A DNA stretch of 64,000 nt, taken from Actinobaculum sp. oral taxon 183 str. F0552. Its GTDB lineage: Bacteria > Actinomycetota > Actinomycetes > Actinomycetales > Actinomycetaceae. The position numbers and the translations under genes were made by a program. A model generated the notes under the pieces. The model saw only the letters and a program-made list of their open reading frames with translations, was not told the origin of the DNA and ran no database searches. The stretch lies in contig NZ_KE951405.1 in the NCBI RefSeq assembly GCF_000466165.1, positions 1 to 64,000 of the forward strand, read 5' to 3'. Shown one piece after another: positions 54,902-64,000 of the stretch (its first letter is position 1; the number at the start of each line of letters is the position of its first letter).

Positions 54902-56974
54902 GTGACAGCTGACGAGACGCATGCTCAGTCCGAAGGAGAAGAGGAGAAGTCCACCTCGGTGGACAAAGTCTCCGATGAACAATCGTACGACGCCTCGTCG
55001 ATTACGGTTCTCGAAGGTCTCGAAGCTGTGCGCAAACGTCCCGGCATGTACATCGGGTCGACCGGTGAGCGCGGCCTTCACCACTGCGTATACGAAGTCG
55101 TGGACAATTCTGTGGATGAGGCCCTGGCGGGATACTGCGACCACATCGAAGTGACGATCTTGGCTGACGGCGGCGTGCGCGTGCGCGACAACGGCCGCGG
55201 GATTCCCGTCGGCGACCATCCAACCGAGCATCGTCCTGCAGTCGAAGTCGTCATGACGATCCTCCACGCGGGAGGGAAGTTCGGCAACGGCAGTTACGCC
55301 GTTTCGGGCGGATTGCACGGCGTCGGCGTCTCCGTGGTCAATGCGTTGTCGAGCCGCATGGAGACCGAAGTCTGGCGTGACGGCTACGTATGGCGGATCT
55401 CCTTTGAAAACGGCGTGCCGACCGGTCCTCTTCGGCGAGGCGAAGCCACCGATGAACATGGGACGAGTCAAACGTTCTGGGCGAACCCCGAGATCTTCGA
55501 GACGGTCGACTACGATTTCGAGACGTTGCGCAAACGTTTTCATCAGATGTCCTTCCTCAATAAGGATCTGCGCATCACTTTGATCGATGAACGGCCGACC
55601 GCCACCGCGGAAGGCGACGAGGTCACCGGAAAGCCCGACGGCGCCGATGACCCGGAGAGCGGACGGCGCGAAGTCTCCTACATGTATTCGGGAGGATTGT
55701 TCGACTACGTCAAACATCTCAACGCTCGCAAGAAAGTGGAGGTCGTACATCCCGACGTCATCTATTTCGAGGCGGAGGATCAAGCGAAGCAGATCCAGTG
55801 CGAAGTGGCGATGCAATGGACGTCGGCTTACTCCGAAACCCTCAATACCTTCGCCAACACGATCAATACGACCGAAGGCGGCACTCACGAGGAGGGATTT
55901 CGATCAGCTCTGACCTCGGTGATCAACAAATACGCGCGTGACAAGGGCCTGCTCAAGGATAAGGATCCCAATCTCTCAGGCGAGGACATCCGCGAGGGAT
56001 TGACGGCGATCATCTCCGTCAAGCTCGGAAATCCCCAGTTCGAGGGCCAGACCAAGACCAAGCTCGGCAACACCGAGGCGCGTACCTTCGTCCAACAGCA
56101 GGTCTATGCTCATCTGACCGACTGGCTCGACATGCATCCAGGTGAAGCCAAGGAGATCGTTCGCAAATCGTTTCAGGCCTTCGCAGCTCGCGCGGCGGCC
56201 CGCAAGGCCCGTGAAGCCACTCGCCGCAAGAGCGTCCTCGAATCGGCGTCGATGCCGGGTAAGCTTAAGGATTGCACGTCCCGCAATCCCGAAGAGTGCG
56301 AGATCTTCATCGTCGAGGGCGACTCGGCGGGGGGATCGGCCGTCAACGGGCGGGATCCCGAGCACCAGGCGATCATGCCGATTCGCGGGAAGATCCTCAA
56401 CGTCGAGAAGGCGCGTCTGGACCGTGCTCTGTCCTCCGAAGCGATCCAGGGTCTCATCACGGCCTTCGGAACAGGCGTCGGCGAGGAATTCGACATGGCG
56501 AAACTGCGATACCATAAGATCGTTTTCATGGCCGACGCAGATGTCGACGGCTCCCATATCGCAACTCTTCTTCTGACACTCGTCTACAGATACATGAGGC
56601 CGCTCATAGAAAGCGGTTACGTCTACCTCGCCATGCCTCCCCTCTACCGCATCAAATGGACGAATGCTTCCCACGACTATGTCTTCTCCGATCGAGAACG
56701 CGATGTCAAGCTCGAGGAGGGAAAAGTTAAGGGATATCGTTTGCCTAAAGATGAAAGCCAGCGCGTACAGCGTTATAAGGGGCTAGGCGAAATGAACGCC
56801 GAGGAATTGTGGGATACGACCATGGATCCCATTAAACGGACTCTCAAGCAGGTATCCATAGGCGAAGCTGCTGCAACCGACGAAACCTTCTCGGTGCTCA
56901 TGGGAGAAGATGTTGAATCCCGACGCAGCTTCATCCAGCGTAACGCACACGACGTTCGATTCCTCGACATCTAA
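54902..56974 (+). CDS. gyrB: DNA gyrase subunit B
   Basis: A 690-residue ATPase subunit of gyrase, which introduces negative supercoils. The GHKL ATPase start is [21 protein letters not shown], with [10 protein letters not shown] next; the TOPRIM motifs are EGDSAGGSA and [11 protein letters not shown]. The last residues [11 protein letters not shown] are the standard GyrB end. GTG 54902 with GAAGGAG upstream is chosen; the frame stays open to 54794 without conservation. gyrA follows after 12 bases. Confidence 0.96.
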   Translation: MTADETHAQSEGEEEKSTSVDKVSDEQSYDASSITVLEGLEAVRKRPGMYIGSTGERGLHHCVYEVVDNSVDEALAGYCDHIEVTILADGGVRVRDNGRGIPVGDHPTEHRPAVEVVMTILHAGGKFGNGSYAVSGGLHGVGVSVVNALSSRMETEVWRDGYVWRISFENGVPTGPLRRGEATDEHGTSQTFWANPEIFETVDYDFETLRKRFHQMSFLNKDLRITLIDERPTATAEGDEVTGKPDGADDPESGRREVSYMYSGGLFDYVKHLNARKKVEVVHPDVIYFEAEDQAKQIQCEVAMQWTSAYSETLNTFANTINTTEGGTHEEGFRSALTSVINKYARDKGLLKDKDPNLSGEDIREGLTAIISVKLGNPQFEGQTKTKLGNTEARTFVQQQVYAHLTDWLDMHPGEAKEIVRKSFQAFAARAAARKAREATRRKSVLESASMPGKLKDCTSRNPEECEIFIVEGDSAGGSAVNGRDPEHQAIMPIRGKILNVEKARLDRALSSEAIQGLITAFGTGVGEEFDMAKLRYHKIVFMADADVDGSHIATLLLTLVYRYMRPLIESGYVYLAMPPLYRIKWTNASHDYVFSDRERDVKLEEGKVKGYRLPKDESQRVQRYKGLGEMNAEELWDTTMDPIKRTLKQVSIGEAAATDETFSVLMGEDVESRRSFIQRNAHDVRFLDI

Positions 56975-56986
56975 GGCAGGATTCCA

Positions 56987-59650
56987 GTGAGCGAAGAACA
57001 GACCGCCGGATACGATCACGGGCGTATTGCGGAAGTCGACCTCCAGCGGGAGATGGAGAAGTCTTATCTCGACTACGCCATGTCCGTCATCGTCGGACGC
57101 GCCCTCCCCGACGTGCGGGACGGCCTCAAGCCCGTGCACCGGCGGGTCCTCTACGCGATGTACGACGGCGGATACCGGCCCGACTCCTCCTTTTCGAAGG
57201 CTTCGAAGATCGTCGGCGATGTCATGGGCAACTATCATCCCCACGGCGATGTCGCCATCTACGACACTCTGGTGCGGCTGGTTCAGCCCTGGTCGATGCG
57301 CTACCCGCTCGTGGCCGGCCAGGGGAACTTCGGCACGCCGGGCGACCTCGGTGCGGCGGCTCCGCGTTACACCGAGGCGCGCATGGCACCCCTCGCGATG
57401 GAGATGGTGCGCGACATCAAGGAGAACACCGTCGACTTCGAACCGAACTACGACGGTTCGCTCATGGAGCCGACTGTTCTGACAGCTCGTTTCCCGAATC
57501 TCCTCGTCAACGGTTCGGAGGGAATCGCCGTCGGCATGGCCACCCGCATCCCGCCTCACAACCTGCGCGAAGTCGCCGATGGCGTCCAATGGTACCTGAC
57601 CAACCCGGATGCCAGCAAGGAGGAGTTGCTCGCAGCTCTCATGCGCCGGATCAAAGGACCGGACTTCCCCACGGGTGCGCTGATTCTGGGAACCCGCGGC
57701 ATCGACGACATGTACCGCACCGGCCACGGTTCCATCACCCAAAGAGCGGTCGTCGAAGTGGACGAGATTCAGGGCCGCCAGTGTCTCGTCATCTCCGATC
57801 TGCCCTATCAGGTCAATCCCGATCGCCTGCTCGACAAAATGGTCGAGGGCATCAAGGACGGCCGTCTGCCGGGCATCGCCGACATTCGCGACGAGACCTC
57901 CGGGCGGGCCGGCCAGCGCATCGTCGTCGTGCTGAAGAAAGACGCCGTCGCCAAGGTCGTGCTCAACAACTTGTACAAGCACACTCAGCTTCAGAACAAC
58001 TTCCCGGCTAATATGCTGGCGCTCGTGGACGGCGTGCCTCGCACGCTCTCCCTCGACGGATTCGTCCGCCATTGGGTTGCCTTCCAGATGGAAGTGATCT
58101 TGCGGCGCACGCAGTACCGGTTGGCGGAGGCCCTCAAACGCCTTCACATCCTCGAGGGGTATCTCAAAGCCCTCGACCAACTCGACGCCGTCATAGCGCT
58201 CATCCGCAGATCGCCGACGGTCGATGCGGCACGCACCGGCCTCATGGAGCTCCTGGATATCGACGAGGACCAGGCCAATGCCATCCTCGAGATGCAGCTT
58301 CGCCGTCTGGCGGCTCTCGAACGGCAGAAGATCGTCGACGAGTACGAGGAGAAGGCCGCCCTTGTAGCCGACTACAAGGACATCATCGCCAAGCCGGGAA
58401 GGCAGCGCGCCATCATCGGTGAAGAGCTCGGTGCGATCGTCGATAAGTACGGAGACGACCGGCGTACGACTATTCTCCCCTTCGACGGCGAAATGCGGGT
58501 CGAAGATCTCATCCCCGAGGAAGACGTTGTGGTGACGATCACGCGCGGAGGGTTCATCAAGCGCACGAAGGTCTCCGAGTATCGCGCTCAGCATCGCGGT
58601 GGGAAAGGGATCAGAGGGGCTTTTCTGCGCGGTGACGATGTCGTCCAGCATTTCGGAGTCGCTTCGACGCACGCATGGCATCTGTTCTTCACTAATTTGG
58701 GCAGAGTCTATCGGATCAAGGGATACGAACTGCCTGAAGCCGGACGCGATGCTAAAGGTCAGCATATCGCCAATCTCCTCGCATTCCAGCCAGGCGAGAC
58801 GATCGCTTCGACGATCACCCTCAAAGACTACGATCAGGCGCAGTACCTCGTGCTCGCCACGGCCGATGGACGGGTGAAGAAGACTCGGCTGACCGAGTAC
58901 GATTCTCCGCGCGCAGGCGGTCTCATCGCCATCCGGCTGCGCGAACACGAGGATGGCACGACCGATCAAGTGGTCGCTGCCTGCCTCGTCAATGAAGGCG
59001 ATGATATGTTGCTCGTCTCACGGAAAGGCATGTCGCTGCGGTTCACCGGCACAGACGCTGCCCTGAGGCCGATGGGGCGTCCGTCTTCGGGTGTTATGGG
59101 AATGAAATTCCGCGGTGATGATTCGCTTCTGACGATGGACGTCGTGCGCGACAACTCCGAAGTGTTCGTTGTGACGGAAGGAGGTTTCGCCAAGCGCACA
59201 TCCGTCGCCGAATACCGCGTGCAGGGACGCGCAGGGCTGGGCGTCAAAGTCGCCAAACTCACGGCCGAGCGCGGCGACCTCGTCGGTGCGCTCATCACCG
59301 AGGGAGAGGATGTGCTCGTCATCATGGCCTCCGGCAAGGTGATGCGAGCTTCCGTTGACGAGGTGTCCAGGACGGGTCGCAACACTCAAGGTGTGACCTT
59401 CGCCAGACCTGACGACGGCGACAGGATCATCGCCATCGCCCGCAACGTCGAGAGCACGCTGGATAAGGAGGGAATCGGGCAGGAGAGCGCGCCTGTGGGA
59501 GCCGAATCGAGGGTCGATGCGACGTCCGCCGGCGGGCAGTCTCCGAGAGGGGAAAGCGGCCTTCGGGAAGACGCGGCCGGCTTCGACACGGTAGCCTTTG
59601 ATGTAGCGGATGCGGCTGAAGGTGCATCCGATGATGAAGTTACGGAGTAG
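56987..59650 (+). CDS. gyrA: DNA gyrase subunit A
   Basis: An 887-residue DNA-cleaving subunit. The catalytic tyrosine is Tyr128 in [11 protein letters not shown]. The quinolone-resistance region reads [13 protein letters not shown]; Val89 occupies the place of E. coli Ser83 and Asp93 that of Asp87. The beta-pinwheel DNA-wrapping domain with a GyrA box ([10 protein letters not shown]) covers the C-terminal third. The last 60 residues are an acidic Ala/Asp/Glu-rich tail. GTG 56987 starts 12 bases after gyrB. Confidence 0.97.
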   Translation: MSEEQTAGYDHGRIAEVDLQREMEKSYLDYAMSVIVGRALPDVRDGLKPVHRRVLYAMYDGGYRPDSSFSKASKIVGDVMGNYHPHGDVAIYDTLVRLVQPWSMRYPLVAGQGNFGTPGDLGAAAPRYTEARMAPLAMEMVRDIKENTVDFEPNYDGSLMEPTVLTARFPNLLVNGSEGIAVGMATRIPPHNLREVADGVQWYLTNPDASKEELLAALMRRIKGPDFPTGALILGTRGIDDMYRTGHGSITQRAVVEVDEIQGRQCLVISDLPYQVNPDRLLDKMVEGIKDGRLPGIADIRDETSGRAGQRIVVVLKKDAVAKVVLNNLYKHTQLQNNFPANMLALVDGVPRTLSLDGFVRHWVAFQMEVILRRTQYRLAEALKRLHILEGYLKALDQLDAVIALIRRSPTVDAARTGLMELLDIDEDQANAILEMQLRRLAALERQKIVDEYEEKAALVADYKDIIAKPGRQRAIIGEELGAIVDKYGDDRRTTILPFDGEMRVEDLIPEEDVVVTITRGGFIKRTKVSEYRAQHRGGKGIRGAFLRGDDVVQHFGVASTHAWHLFFTNLGRVYRIKGYELPEAGRDAKGQHIANLLAFQPGETIASTITLKDYDQAQYLVLATADGRVKKTRLTEYDSPRAGGLIAIRLREHEDGTTDQVVAACLVNEGDDMLLVSRKGMSLRFTGTDAALRPMGRPSSGVMGMKFRGDDSLLTMDVVRDNSEVFVVTEGGFAKRTSVAEYRVQGRAGLGVKVAKLTAERGDLVGALITEGEDVLVIMASGKVMRASVDEVSRTGRNTQGVTFARPDDGDRIIAIARNVESTLDKEGIGQESAPVGAESRVDATSAGGQSPRGESGLREDAAGFDTVAFDVADAAEGASDDEVTE

Positions 59651-59653
59651 TAG

Positions 59654-60112
59654 ATGAGCCAGACCCAGGCGCCTGCAGGCGCTCCATCGCGTCCGAAACC
59701 GGCGGCGCCGAGCCCAGCGAAAGATGAGGATGCCGGGCCCAAAAGGCCGGTGGGCATTCGCCGTGTCAAGATGACCATCTCTAAGGTCGATCCGCTTTCG
59801 GCCCTGAAACTGGGCTTCCTCAGCTCTGTGGCCATCGGGATCATGATCGTCGTGGCGATGATGTTCCTCTGGTTCGTCCTCGATTCCATGCACGTTTTCA
59901 GCGAGATCCAGAAACTCCTCGACACGCTCAACTCGGAGAGTCTGCTCCAAGTCGGCAAGTATCTGCAGTTCAGCCGGTGGATGAGCTTTGCCGTGATCGT
60001 CGCCATCATCGACATTGTGCTGTTCACGGCCCTGGCTGCCGTCAGCGCGCTCATATACAACCTCATCGCTTCGCTCGTGGGAGGCTTGCGAATAACAGTG
60101 ACCGACGAATAA
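59654..60112 (+). CDS. DUF3566 membrane protein
   Basis: A 152-residue protein with a Pro/Ala-rich cytoplasmic N terminus and two membrane segments (about 50-80 and 112-142). RRVKMTISKVDPLSALKLGF is the conserved DUF3566 opening and LIASLVGGLRITVTDE its end. It always follows gyrA in actinobacteria; function unknown. It starts three bases after the gyrA stop and ends before the tRNA-Ile gene. Confidence 0.92.
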   Translation: MSQTQAPAGAPSRPKPAAPSPAKDEDAGPKRPVGIRRVKMTISKVDPLSALKLGFLSSVAIGIMIVVAMMFLWFVLDSMHVFSEIQKLLDTLNSESLLQVGKYLQFSRWMSFAVIVAIIDIVLFTALAAVSALIYNLIASLVGGLRITVTDE

Positions 60113-60240
60113 CGAGGGAGACCCCGCCCCGGTTCCGGATCAACGGACGGCATTCAGGTGAAGAGACCGAATCGGCTGGCAGGCCGACTGGACACTGGAA
60201 TAACGGTAGGGTAATCTAAATCGGCACCCAAGGGGTGCGA

Positions 60241-60314
60241 GGGCCTATAGCTCAGTCGGTTAGAGCGCATCCCTGATAAGGATGAGGTCGCTGGTTCGAG
60301 TCCAGCTAGGCCCA
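60241..60314 (+). tRNA. tRNA-Ile (GAT)
   Basis: A 74-base tRNA. The acceptor stem GGGCCTA pairs with TAGGCCC, the anticodon loop CTGATAAG gives GAT, and GGTTCGAGTCC is the T-arm. The discriminator base is A; CCA is not encoded. Confidence 0.96.
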
Positions 60315-60335
60315 CGGCAACTTTGGAGGGAGACC

Positions 60336-60455
60336 ATGAAGAAGTTCCTGTTCGTACTGACGGCTGCAGCTGTCGGGTATGTCGCATGGATCGAGATTCA
60401 GAAGAAGGGTCAAGATCGGGCTGTTTGGCAGGAAGTCACGGACCCGGTGGACTGA
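60336..60455 (+). CDS. DLW-39-family small protein
   Basis: A 39-residue peptide, MKKFLFVLTAAAVGYVAWIE followed by IQKKGQDRAVWQEVTDPVD, with one N-terminal hydrophobic segment and a charged C terminus. Similar DLW-39 proteins sit between these same two tRNAs across actinobacteria; here the DLW triplet itself is replaced (AVW). GGAGGGAG lies just upstream. Function unknown. Too short for most gene finders. Confidence 0.88.
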   Translation: MKKFLFVLTAAAVGYVAWIEIQKKGQDRAVWQEVTDPVD

Positions 60456-60508
60456 CGAGCCCGCATGGTCGGGCTGCCGATGAGGGGCCGACGCTCCCAC
60501 GGCCATTC

Positions 60509-60581
60509 GGGGCTATGGCGCAATTGGTAGCGCACCTGCTTTGCAAGCAGGGGGTTACGGGTTCGAGTCCCGTTAGCTCCA
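60509..60581 (+). tRNA. tRNA-Ala (TGC)
   Basis: A 73-base tRNA. The acceptor arm GGGGCTA pairs with TAGCTCC (one G-U), the anticodon is TGC in CTTTGCAAG, and GGGTTCGAGTCCC is the T-arm. Discriminator A; CCA is not encoded. Confidence 0.96.
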
Positions 60582-60722
60582 CAACTTCCTTTGCAATGCA
60601 TATGCCGATTTTTTATCGGTAGTGAACGGTCTTCGTCGCTAGGAGACGTTTCCGTTTCCACGTGAGTGGAATCCCTATCTTGAAAGAGTCCTTTCGCCTG
60701 CCGAAGGTGAAGCTGCCGCAAG

Positions 60723-60908
60723 GTGCTCGACCTCTCCCCGGCGGGCCGCATCGCAACCCCCGACGAGATCGGGGCGTTGGCCGAGTTCTTCATGGAGCCC
60801 TCCGCCGGCTTCATCACCGGGATCGACGTGCTCGCCGACGGTGGCACCACGGCCGCCTATTGGCATGGAGACCTGCGCTATCTTCGGGAGAACTGGTCGA
60901 AGTCCTAA
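60723..60908 (+). pseudogene. C-terminal remnant of a short-chain dehydrogenase (SDR)
   Basis: Sixty-one codons encode LSPAGRIATPDEIGALAEFF and then SAGFITGIDVLADGGTTAAY, the typical SDR C terminus. The Rossmann loop and the YxxxK active site, about 190 residues, are missing, and the DNA before it is unrelated. It lies 141 bases after the tRNA-Ala gene. Most likely a deletion or integration scar and not a functional gene. Confidence 0.8.
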
Positions 60909-61168
60909 GAAGCCGAGTCGATCGGCGACGAAGCGACCATCGCTCCCACTCGCGGCCGATCGAGAGATCGGTGGACTTGCGTGATGGCATGGCGGGTTAT
61001 GATCGTGGAGTCCGCATTCAGAGGTCCACAGAAAGGGGCTCAGATGGCTGAAACGGCAAGCGAGCGTGATCGGCTGACACGCTGGACAGTCGTAGGCGCG
61101 GCGGCGGGGTACGCTTGAGAAGTCCCTCCCGCACTCGCCGATGTCGATCCCGGTGTTCTGGTGGTTTC

Positions 61169-61888
61169 GTGACAGAGACCGCGTCGGAAGACGGCGCCCA
61201 TGCTGTGACGGACCGCAATGGCGGACTCCGCGACAGACTGTCCATTGGGCTGATGTGCTTCGCGGCCATCGTCTACATGAGCGTGGTCGGTGAGATCCTT
61301 GCGGGGCGGCCATTGGACATCCGCGCTTCCTACCTCTCCGAATTGGCGGCACGCCAGCAGTCCACTGGACAGTGGTTTCGCCTGGCCGACCTTGTCAGCA
61401 GTGCCGTCGTAGTCGTGGCGACCACTCTGCTGATCAGCATTCGCGGACGGTGGCGGACATGGCGGCTGAGTCAAAGGCTTTTGGCTATCGGACTGTACGC
61501 ATTCGGCGTTGCGACGATCATCGACAGTACGCTCACGCCTCTGGACTGCGCGATATCCCTACCCGAATGCCGAGCTCAGATTGCGGCCGGGACCATGGGC
61601 CAGACCGAATGGCTGCACAATGTCAGCAGCGGAACCGCAGGGGTGGGTATAGCTCTGTTTGCGGCCTCTCTGTTGTTGATAACTGTGCGAAGCTGGAGGA
61701 TGTGTGAGAAAAGGATCTTATTGGCATGCGTCATTGCGGCGATGGTCGTGCTTCTTCTGTCACTCGCGCTCTTGGTGGTCTCCGAAGCGTTCGGCTTCGC
61801 GCCCCTCGGCATCGTTCAGCGTGTACAAGTGGCGTTGAGTTGCCTTGCAATAGCGCTTGCTCCACTGCCGTTAGTCATGAGGGGTTAA
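61169..61888 (+). CDS. DUF998-family membrane protein
   Basis: A 239-residue protein with about six hydrophobic segments. PLDIRASYLSELAARQQSTG after TM1 and WLHNVSSGTAGVGIALFAAS are the DUF998 pattern, with short charged loops. Function unknown. GTG 61169 is chosen; no strong ribosome site is present. It ends two bases before an alpha/beta hydrolase gene and is likely its operon partner. The 260 bases before it contain no evident gene. Confidence 0.78.
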   Translation: MTETASEDGAHAVTDRNGGLRDRLSIGLMCFAAIVYMSVVGEILAGRPLDIRASYLSELAARQQSTGQWFRLADLVSSAVVVVATTLLISIRGRWRTWRLSQRLLAIGLYAFGVATIIDSTLTPLDCAISLPECRAQIAAGTMGQTEWLHNVSSGTAGVGIALFAASLLLITVRSWRMCEKRILLACVIAAMVVLLLSLALLVVSEAFGFAPLGIVQRVQVALSCLAIALAPLPLVMRG

Positions 61889-61890
61889 AA

Positions 61891-62631
61891 ATGTGGTTGA
61901 TTCTTCCTGGATGGGGACTAGCTCCCGATGACTACGCTTCGCTCGCGAAAGGTCTGGGATCGGACGCGAACGTCGTCGATTCATGGCGAACGCCGACCAC
62001 TGGAGACATATCCGCGGTTCGTGCAGCGCTCGGAGCCGATGACTCCGAGATTGATCTGATCGGCCATTCGATCGGCGGCCTCGCCGCAGTGGAATGGGTT
62101 CTGCGCTACCCCGAACAGATCGGCCGCCTAGTCCTCCTCGACCCGACGACGCCCCGCAGGCGGGCAGCCGAACGGACGGCGTCATACCGGGCGGCGTTCG
62201 CAGGCCGAACACAGCGGGGGCGTCGTTTGATCGGTGCCGTCGGTGCAGCCGCATCCCCAGTGGGCAAATCTCTGCGACGCGCCGGGATTCGACTGGCAAC
62301 GAAAAATCCGGACAGCCTGCCCTCCGTGGAGGCGGACGCACGGTATGGGACGGCCGAGGCTTGGAGGCTTCTCGCGAACCAACTGTATGAGAGCCGAGAG
62401 CAGGAGGGTCGAGTGGCACGCCTACTGGCTGCGCGCACGTCGACGTCGCAGATGCCGCCTGCCGTTCACTTGGTCGGGGCCGGCTCGAGGACCACCCAGC
62501 GCAGGTTCCTGAGAGCACAGTGGGAGCTGTCCCAGCGTCTACCCACCCACATCGTGATGTTGCCCGGGCAGAATCATCTGTTCCCCGTGACTCGCCCGGA
62601 TCTGGTACTGCACCACATCGAGCGGATGTGA
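61891..62631 (+). CDS. Alpha/beta hydrolase
   Basis: A 246-residue cytosolic-type hydrolase. The nucleophile is Ser60 in IGHSIGGLAAVEW, the HG-like oxyanion start is LPGWG (5-9) and the partner histidine is probably in PGQNHLFPV near the end. No signal peptide. It follows the DUF998 gene by two bases, preceded by GAGGGG, and is convergent with the lysyl-tRNA synthetase-like gene. Substrate unknown. Confidence 0.85.
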   Translation: MWLILPGWGLAPDDYASLAKGLGSDANVVDSWRTPTTGDISAVRAALGADDSEIDLIGHSIGGLAAVEWVLRYPEQIGRLVLLDPTTPRRRAAERTASYRAAFAGRTQRGRRLIGAVGAAASPVGKSLRRAGIRLATKNPDSLPSVEADARYGTAEAWRLLANQLYESREQEGRVARLLAARTSTSQMPPAVHLVGAGSRTTQRRFLRAQWELSQRLPTHIVMLPGQNHLFPVTRPDLVLHHIERM

Positions 62632-62675
62632 ACGATCGGCGCGGCACAGTGCGATCTCTCCGGCGGCGTGACTGC

Positions 62676-64000
62676 TCACGGCTTTCCCGTGTGCGCGCTC
62701 GGACGGACGAACGGGAAAGCCAGCGTTTCACGAATGGGGGCGCCCAGCAGGAACATCGCAATGCGGTCGATGCCAAGACCCAGCCCCCCGGTTGGGGGCA
62801 TGCCGAACTCCAGAGCCGACAGGAACTCCTCGTCGACTTCCATGGCTTCCGGGTCGCCGGCGGCCGCGCGCAGAGACTGCTCGGTGAGTCGCTGTCGTTG
62901 ATCGACCGGATCGGTCAGCTCCGTGTAGGCGGTTCCGAGTTCCGTGCCGAAGGCCACGAGATCCCACCGCTCGGCCAGCAGTGGATTCCTGCGATTCCGG
63001 CGGGTCAGCGGTGAGGTCTCCACGGGAAAGTCTGTGTAGAACGTGGGTTCCGTTGTATGGGGCTCGACGAAGTCGTCGTAGAGTTCGGTGACAAGGTCGC
63101 CAGACGTCATCGACATCGTATAGTGGACTGCGTGCTCACGGCAGAGATCCTGTAACTGCGCAAGCGGCGTGTCCGGCGTGATCTCCACGCCTATCGCCTG
63201 CGAAACGGCCTCGTGAACGGTGAGAACGCGCCATGTGCCGTCCAACCTGAGCGAAGTCCCATCCGGCCTCGGCACAACAGGCTGCCCGTGAATGGCCTGA
63301 GCTGCAGCGCACACCAGTTCCTGCGTCAGTGTCCGCATGCTGGTGTAATCCCCGTAAGCCTGGTAAACCTCCAAAGAAGTGAACTCGGGATTGTGCGTGG
63401 AATCGGCGCCTTCATTGCGGAAGTTCCTGCCGAGCTCGAACACCCTGTCGAGGCCCCCTACGCACAGACGTTTCAGATACAGCTCCGGCGCGATCCGCAG
63501 GGTGAGGTCGACGTCGTAGGCGTTGATGTGCGTGGTGAAAGGACGCGCATTGGCACCTCCGTGCACGCGTTGGAGAATCGGAGTCTCGACCTCGACGAAC
63601 CCGTGTTCCGTCAGCTTCTCACGAATGGCGCGGATCGCCGTGCTGCGGGCGAGCAATCGCCTCCGCGCCTCGTCGTTGAGCGCCAGGTCCACCTGGCGCA
63701 AGCGTATCCGAGTCTCCGGATCGCGCAACCCCAGATGCTTGTCGGGCGGCGGGGCGAGGCATTTCGCCGCCATCGTCCATGATTCGACATGCACGCTCAA
63801 TTCTCCCGAACGGCTTAGGCACACCTGACCCGTGACGCTCACCAGATCTCCTCGATCCACGGTGGTCCGCCACAGCTCCATTCCCGCCGAGGGCCGGTCG
63901 AGCGTGAACATGATCTGACGTTCTTCACCCCCTTCCCGCAGGTCGGCGAAGAGGACACCGCCGTGGTCTCGCATTCGCACGACCCGCCCGACCACTGACA
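62676..64000 (-). CDS. Class II lysyl-tRNA synthetase-like protein (partial; LysX or LysS)
   Basis: Over 440 residues are visible and the frame stays open at the right edge. An OB-fold anticodon-binding domain (GRVVRMRDHGGVLFADL) is followed by the class II core: motif 2 FELGRNFRNEGADSTHNPEF and motif 3 GGLGLGIDRIAMFLLG. RLRQVDLALN and the motif 2 wording resemble mycobacterial LysX, in which an N-terminal lysyl-phosphatidylglycerol transferase domain is fused to the synthetase. The absence of a stop upstream leaves that possible, but ordinary LysS is equally possible. The core appears intact. Confidence 0.88.
   Translation of the reverse strand, partial: SVVGRVVRMRDHGGVLFADLREGGEERQIMFTLDRPSAGMELWRTTVDRGDLVSVTGQVCLSRSGELSVHVESWTMAAKCLAPPPDKHLGLRDPETRIRLRQVDLALNDEARRRLLARSTAIRAIREKLTEHGFVEVETPILQRVHGGANARPFTTHINAYDVDLTLRIAPELYLKRLCVGGLDRVFELGRNFRNEGADSTHNPEFTSLEVYQAYGDYTSMRTLTQELVCAAAQAIHGQPVVPRPDGTSLRLDGTWRVLTVHEAVSQAIGVEITPDTPLAQLQDLCREHAVHYTMSMTSGDLVTELYDDFVEPHTTEPTFYTDFPVETSPLTRRNRRNPLLAERWDLVAFGTELGTAYTELTDPVDQRQRLTEQSLRAAAGDPEAMEVDEEFLSALEFGMPPTGGLGLGIDRIAMFLLGAPIRETLAFPFVRPSAHTGKP

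Noticed and set aside
56783-58969. 728-codon minus-strand frame opposite gyrA
   Set aside because: Shadow of gyrA/gyrB codon periodicity; no recognisable motif.
1-64000. CRISPR array or insertion sequence
   Set aside because: No regularly spaced repeats of 25-40 bases and no transposase-like protein or paired terminal repeats were seen.

Overview
The window is a high-G+C actinobacterial chromosome segment centred on the replication origin. The order parB-parA-rsmG-jag-yidC-yidD-rnpA-rpmH-dnaA-dnaN-recF-dciA-gyrB-gyrA-DUF3566-tRNA-Ile-DLW39-tRNA-Ala is the classical actinobacterial origin order. Other actinobacterial markers are a three-cysteine AhpC with AhpD, inositol-phosphate synthase (mycothiol/phosphoinositide supply), DUF6049, a MviN-type pseudokinase/discoidin protein, and tRNA genes without encoded CCA beside a cca gene. 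A DcuA/DcuB-type carrier and a malic enzyme suggest a facultative anaerobe, perhaps a member of Actinomycetaceae (inference; no 16S rRNA gene is present).

Layout. 0-5 kb: molybdopterin genes (partial moeB, a mogA-moaE fusion, moaD, moaA) with an ahpC-ahpD operon between them. 5-11.3 kb: peptidase-like hydrolase, malic enzyme, rhomboid protease, aldo/keto reductase, acetyltransferase, pyridoxal kinase-like gene. 11.4-20.9 kb: dnaB with a DnaA-box cluster upstream, a MATE exporter, the rpsF-ssb-rpsR-rplI operon, a bifunctional penicillin-binding protein and an AI-2E-family protein. 21-30 kb: ino1, dcuB, MFS transporter, cca, NUDIX hydrolase and DUF6049 protein. 30-40 kb: MviN-like pseudokinase protein without the MurJ flippase, trxB, a two-gene restriction-modification system, a thioredoxin-like protein without a CXXC motif, an aminotransferase, and a D-Ala-D-Ala ligase with an unusual insertion.

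40-60 kb is the origin/centromere domain. The most striking element is a 2.4 kb, very A+T-rich, apparently gene-free stretch between parA and rsmG (43046-45502). It carries eight copies of the ParB-binding palindrome (parS), seven intact and one with a single core change. A+T-rich codon use extends into parA, the 5' half of parB, rsmG, jag, yidC, parts of dnaA and the 3' end of dnaN. ParB itself has a roughly 300-residue low-complexity insertion. oriC is placed between dnaA and dnaN, where several DnaA-box-like motifs cluster.

60-64 kb: two tRNAs flanking a 39-residue DLW-39-like gene, a decayed short-chain dehydrogenase fragment, a DUF998 membrane protein paired with an alpha/beta hydrolase, and a class II lysyl-tRNA synthetase-like gene running off the right edge. 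No insertion sequence, phage, CRISPR array or rRNA gene was seen.
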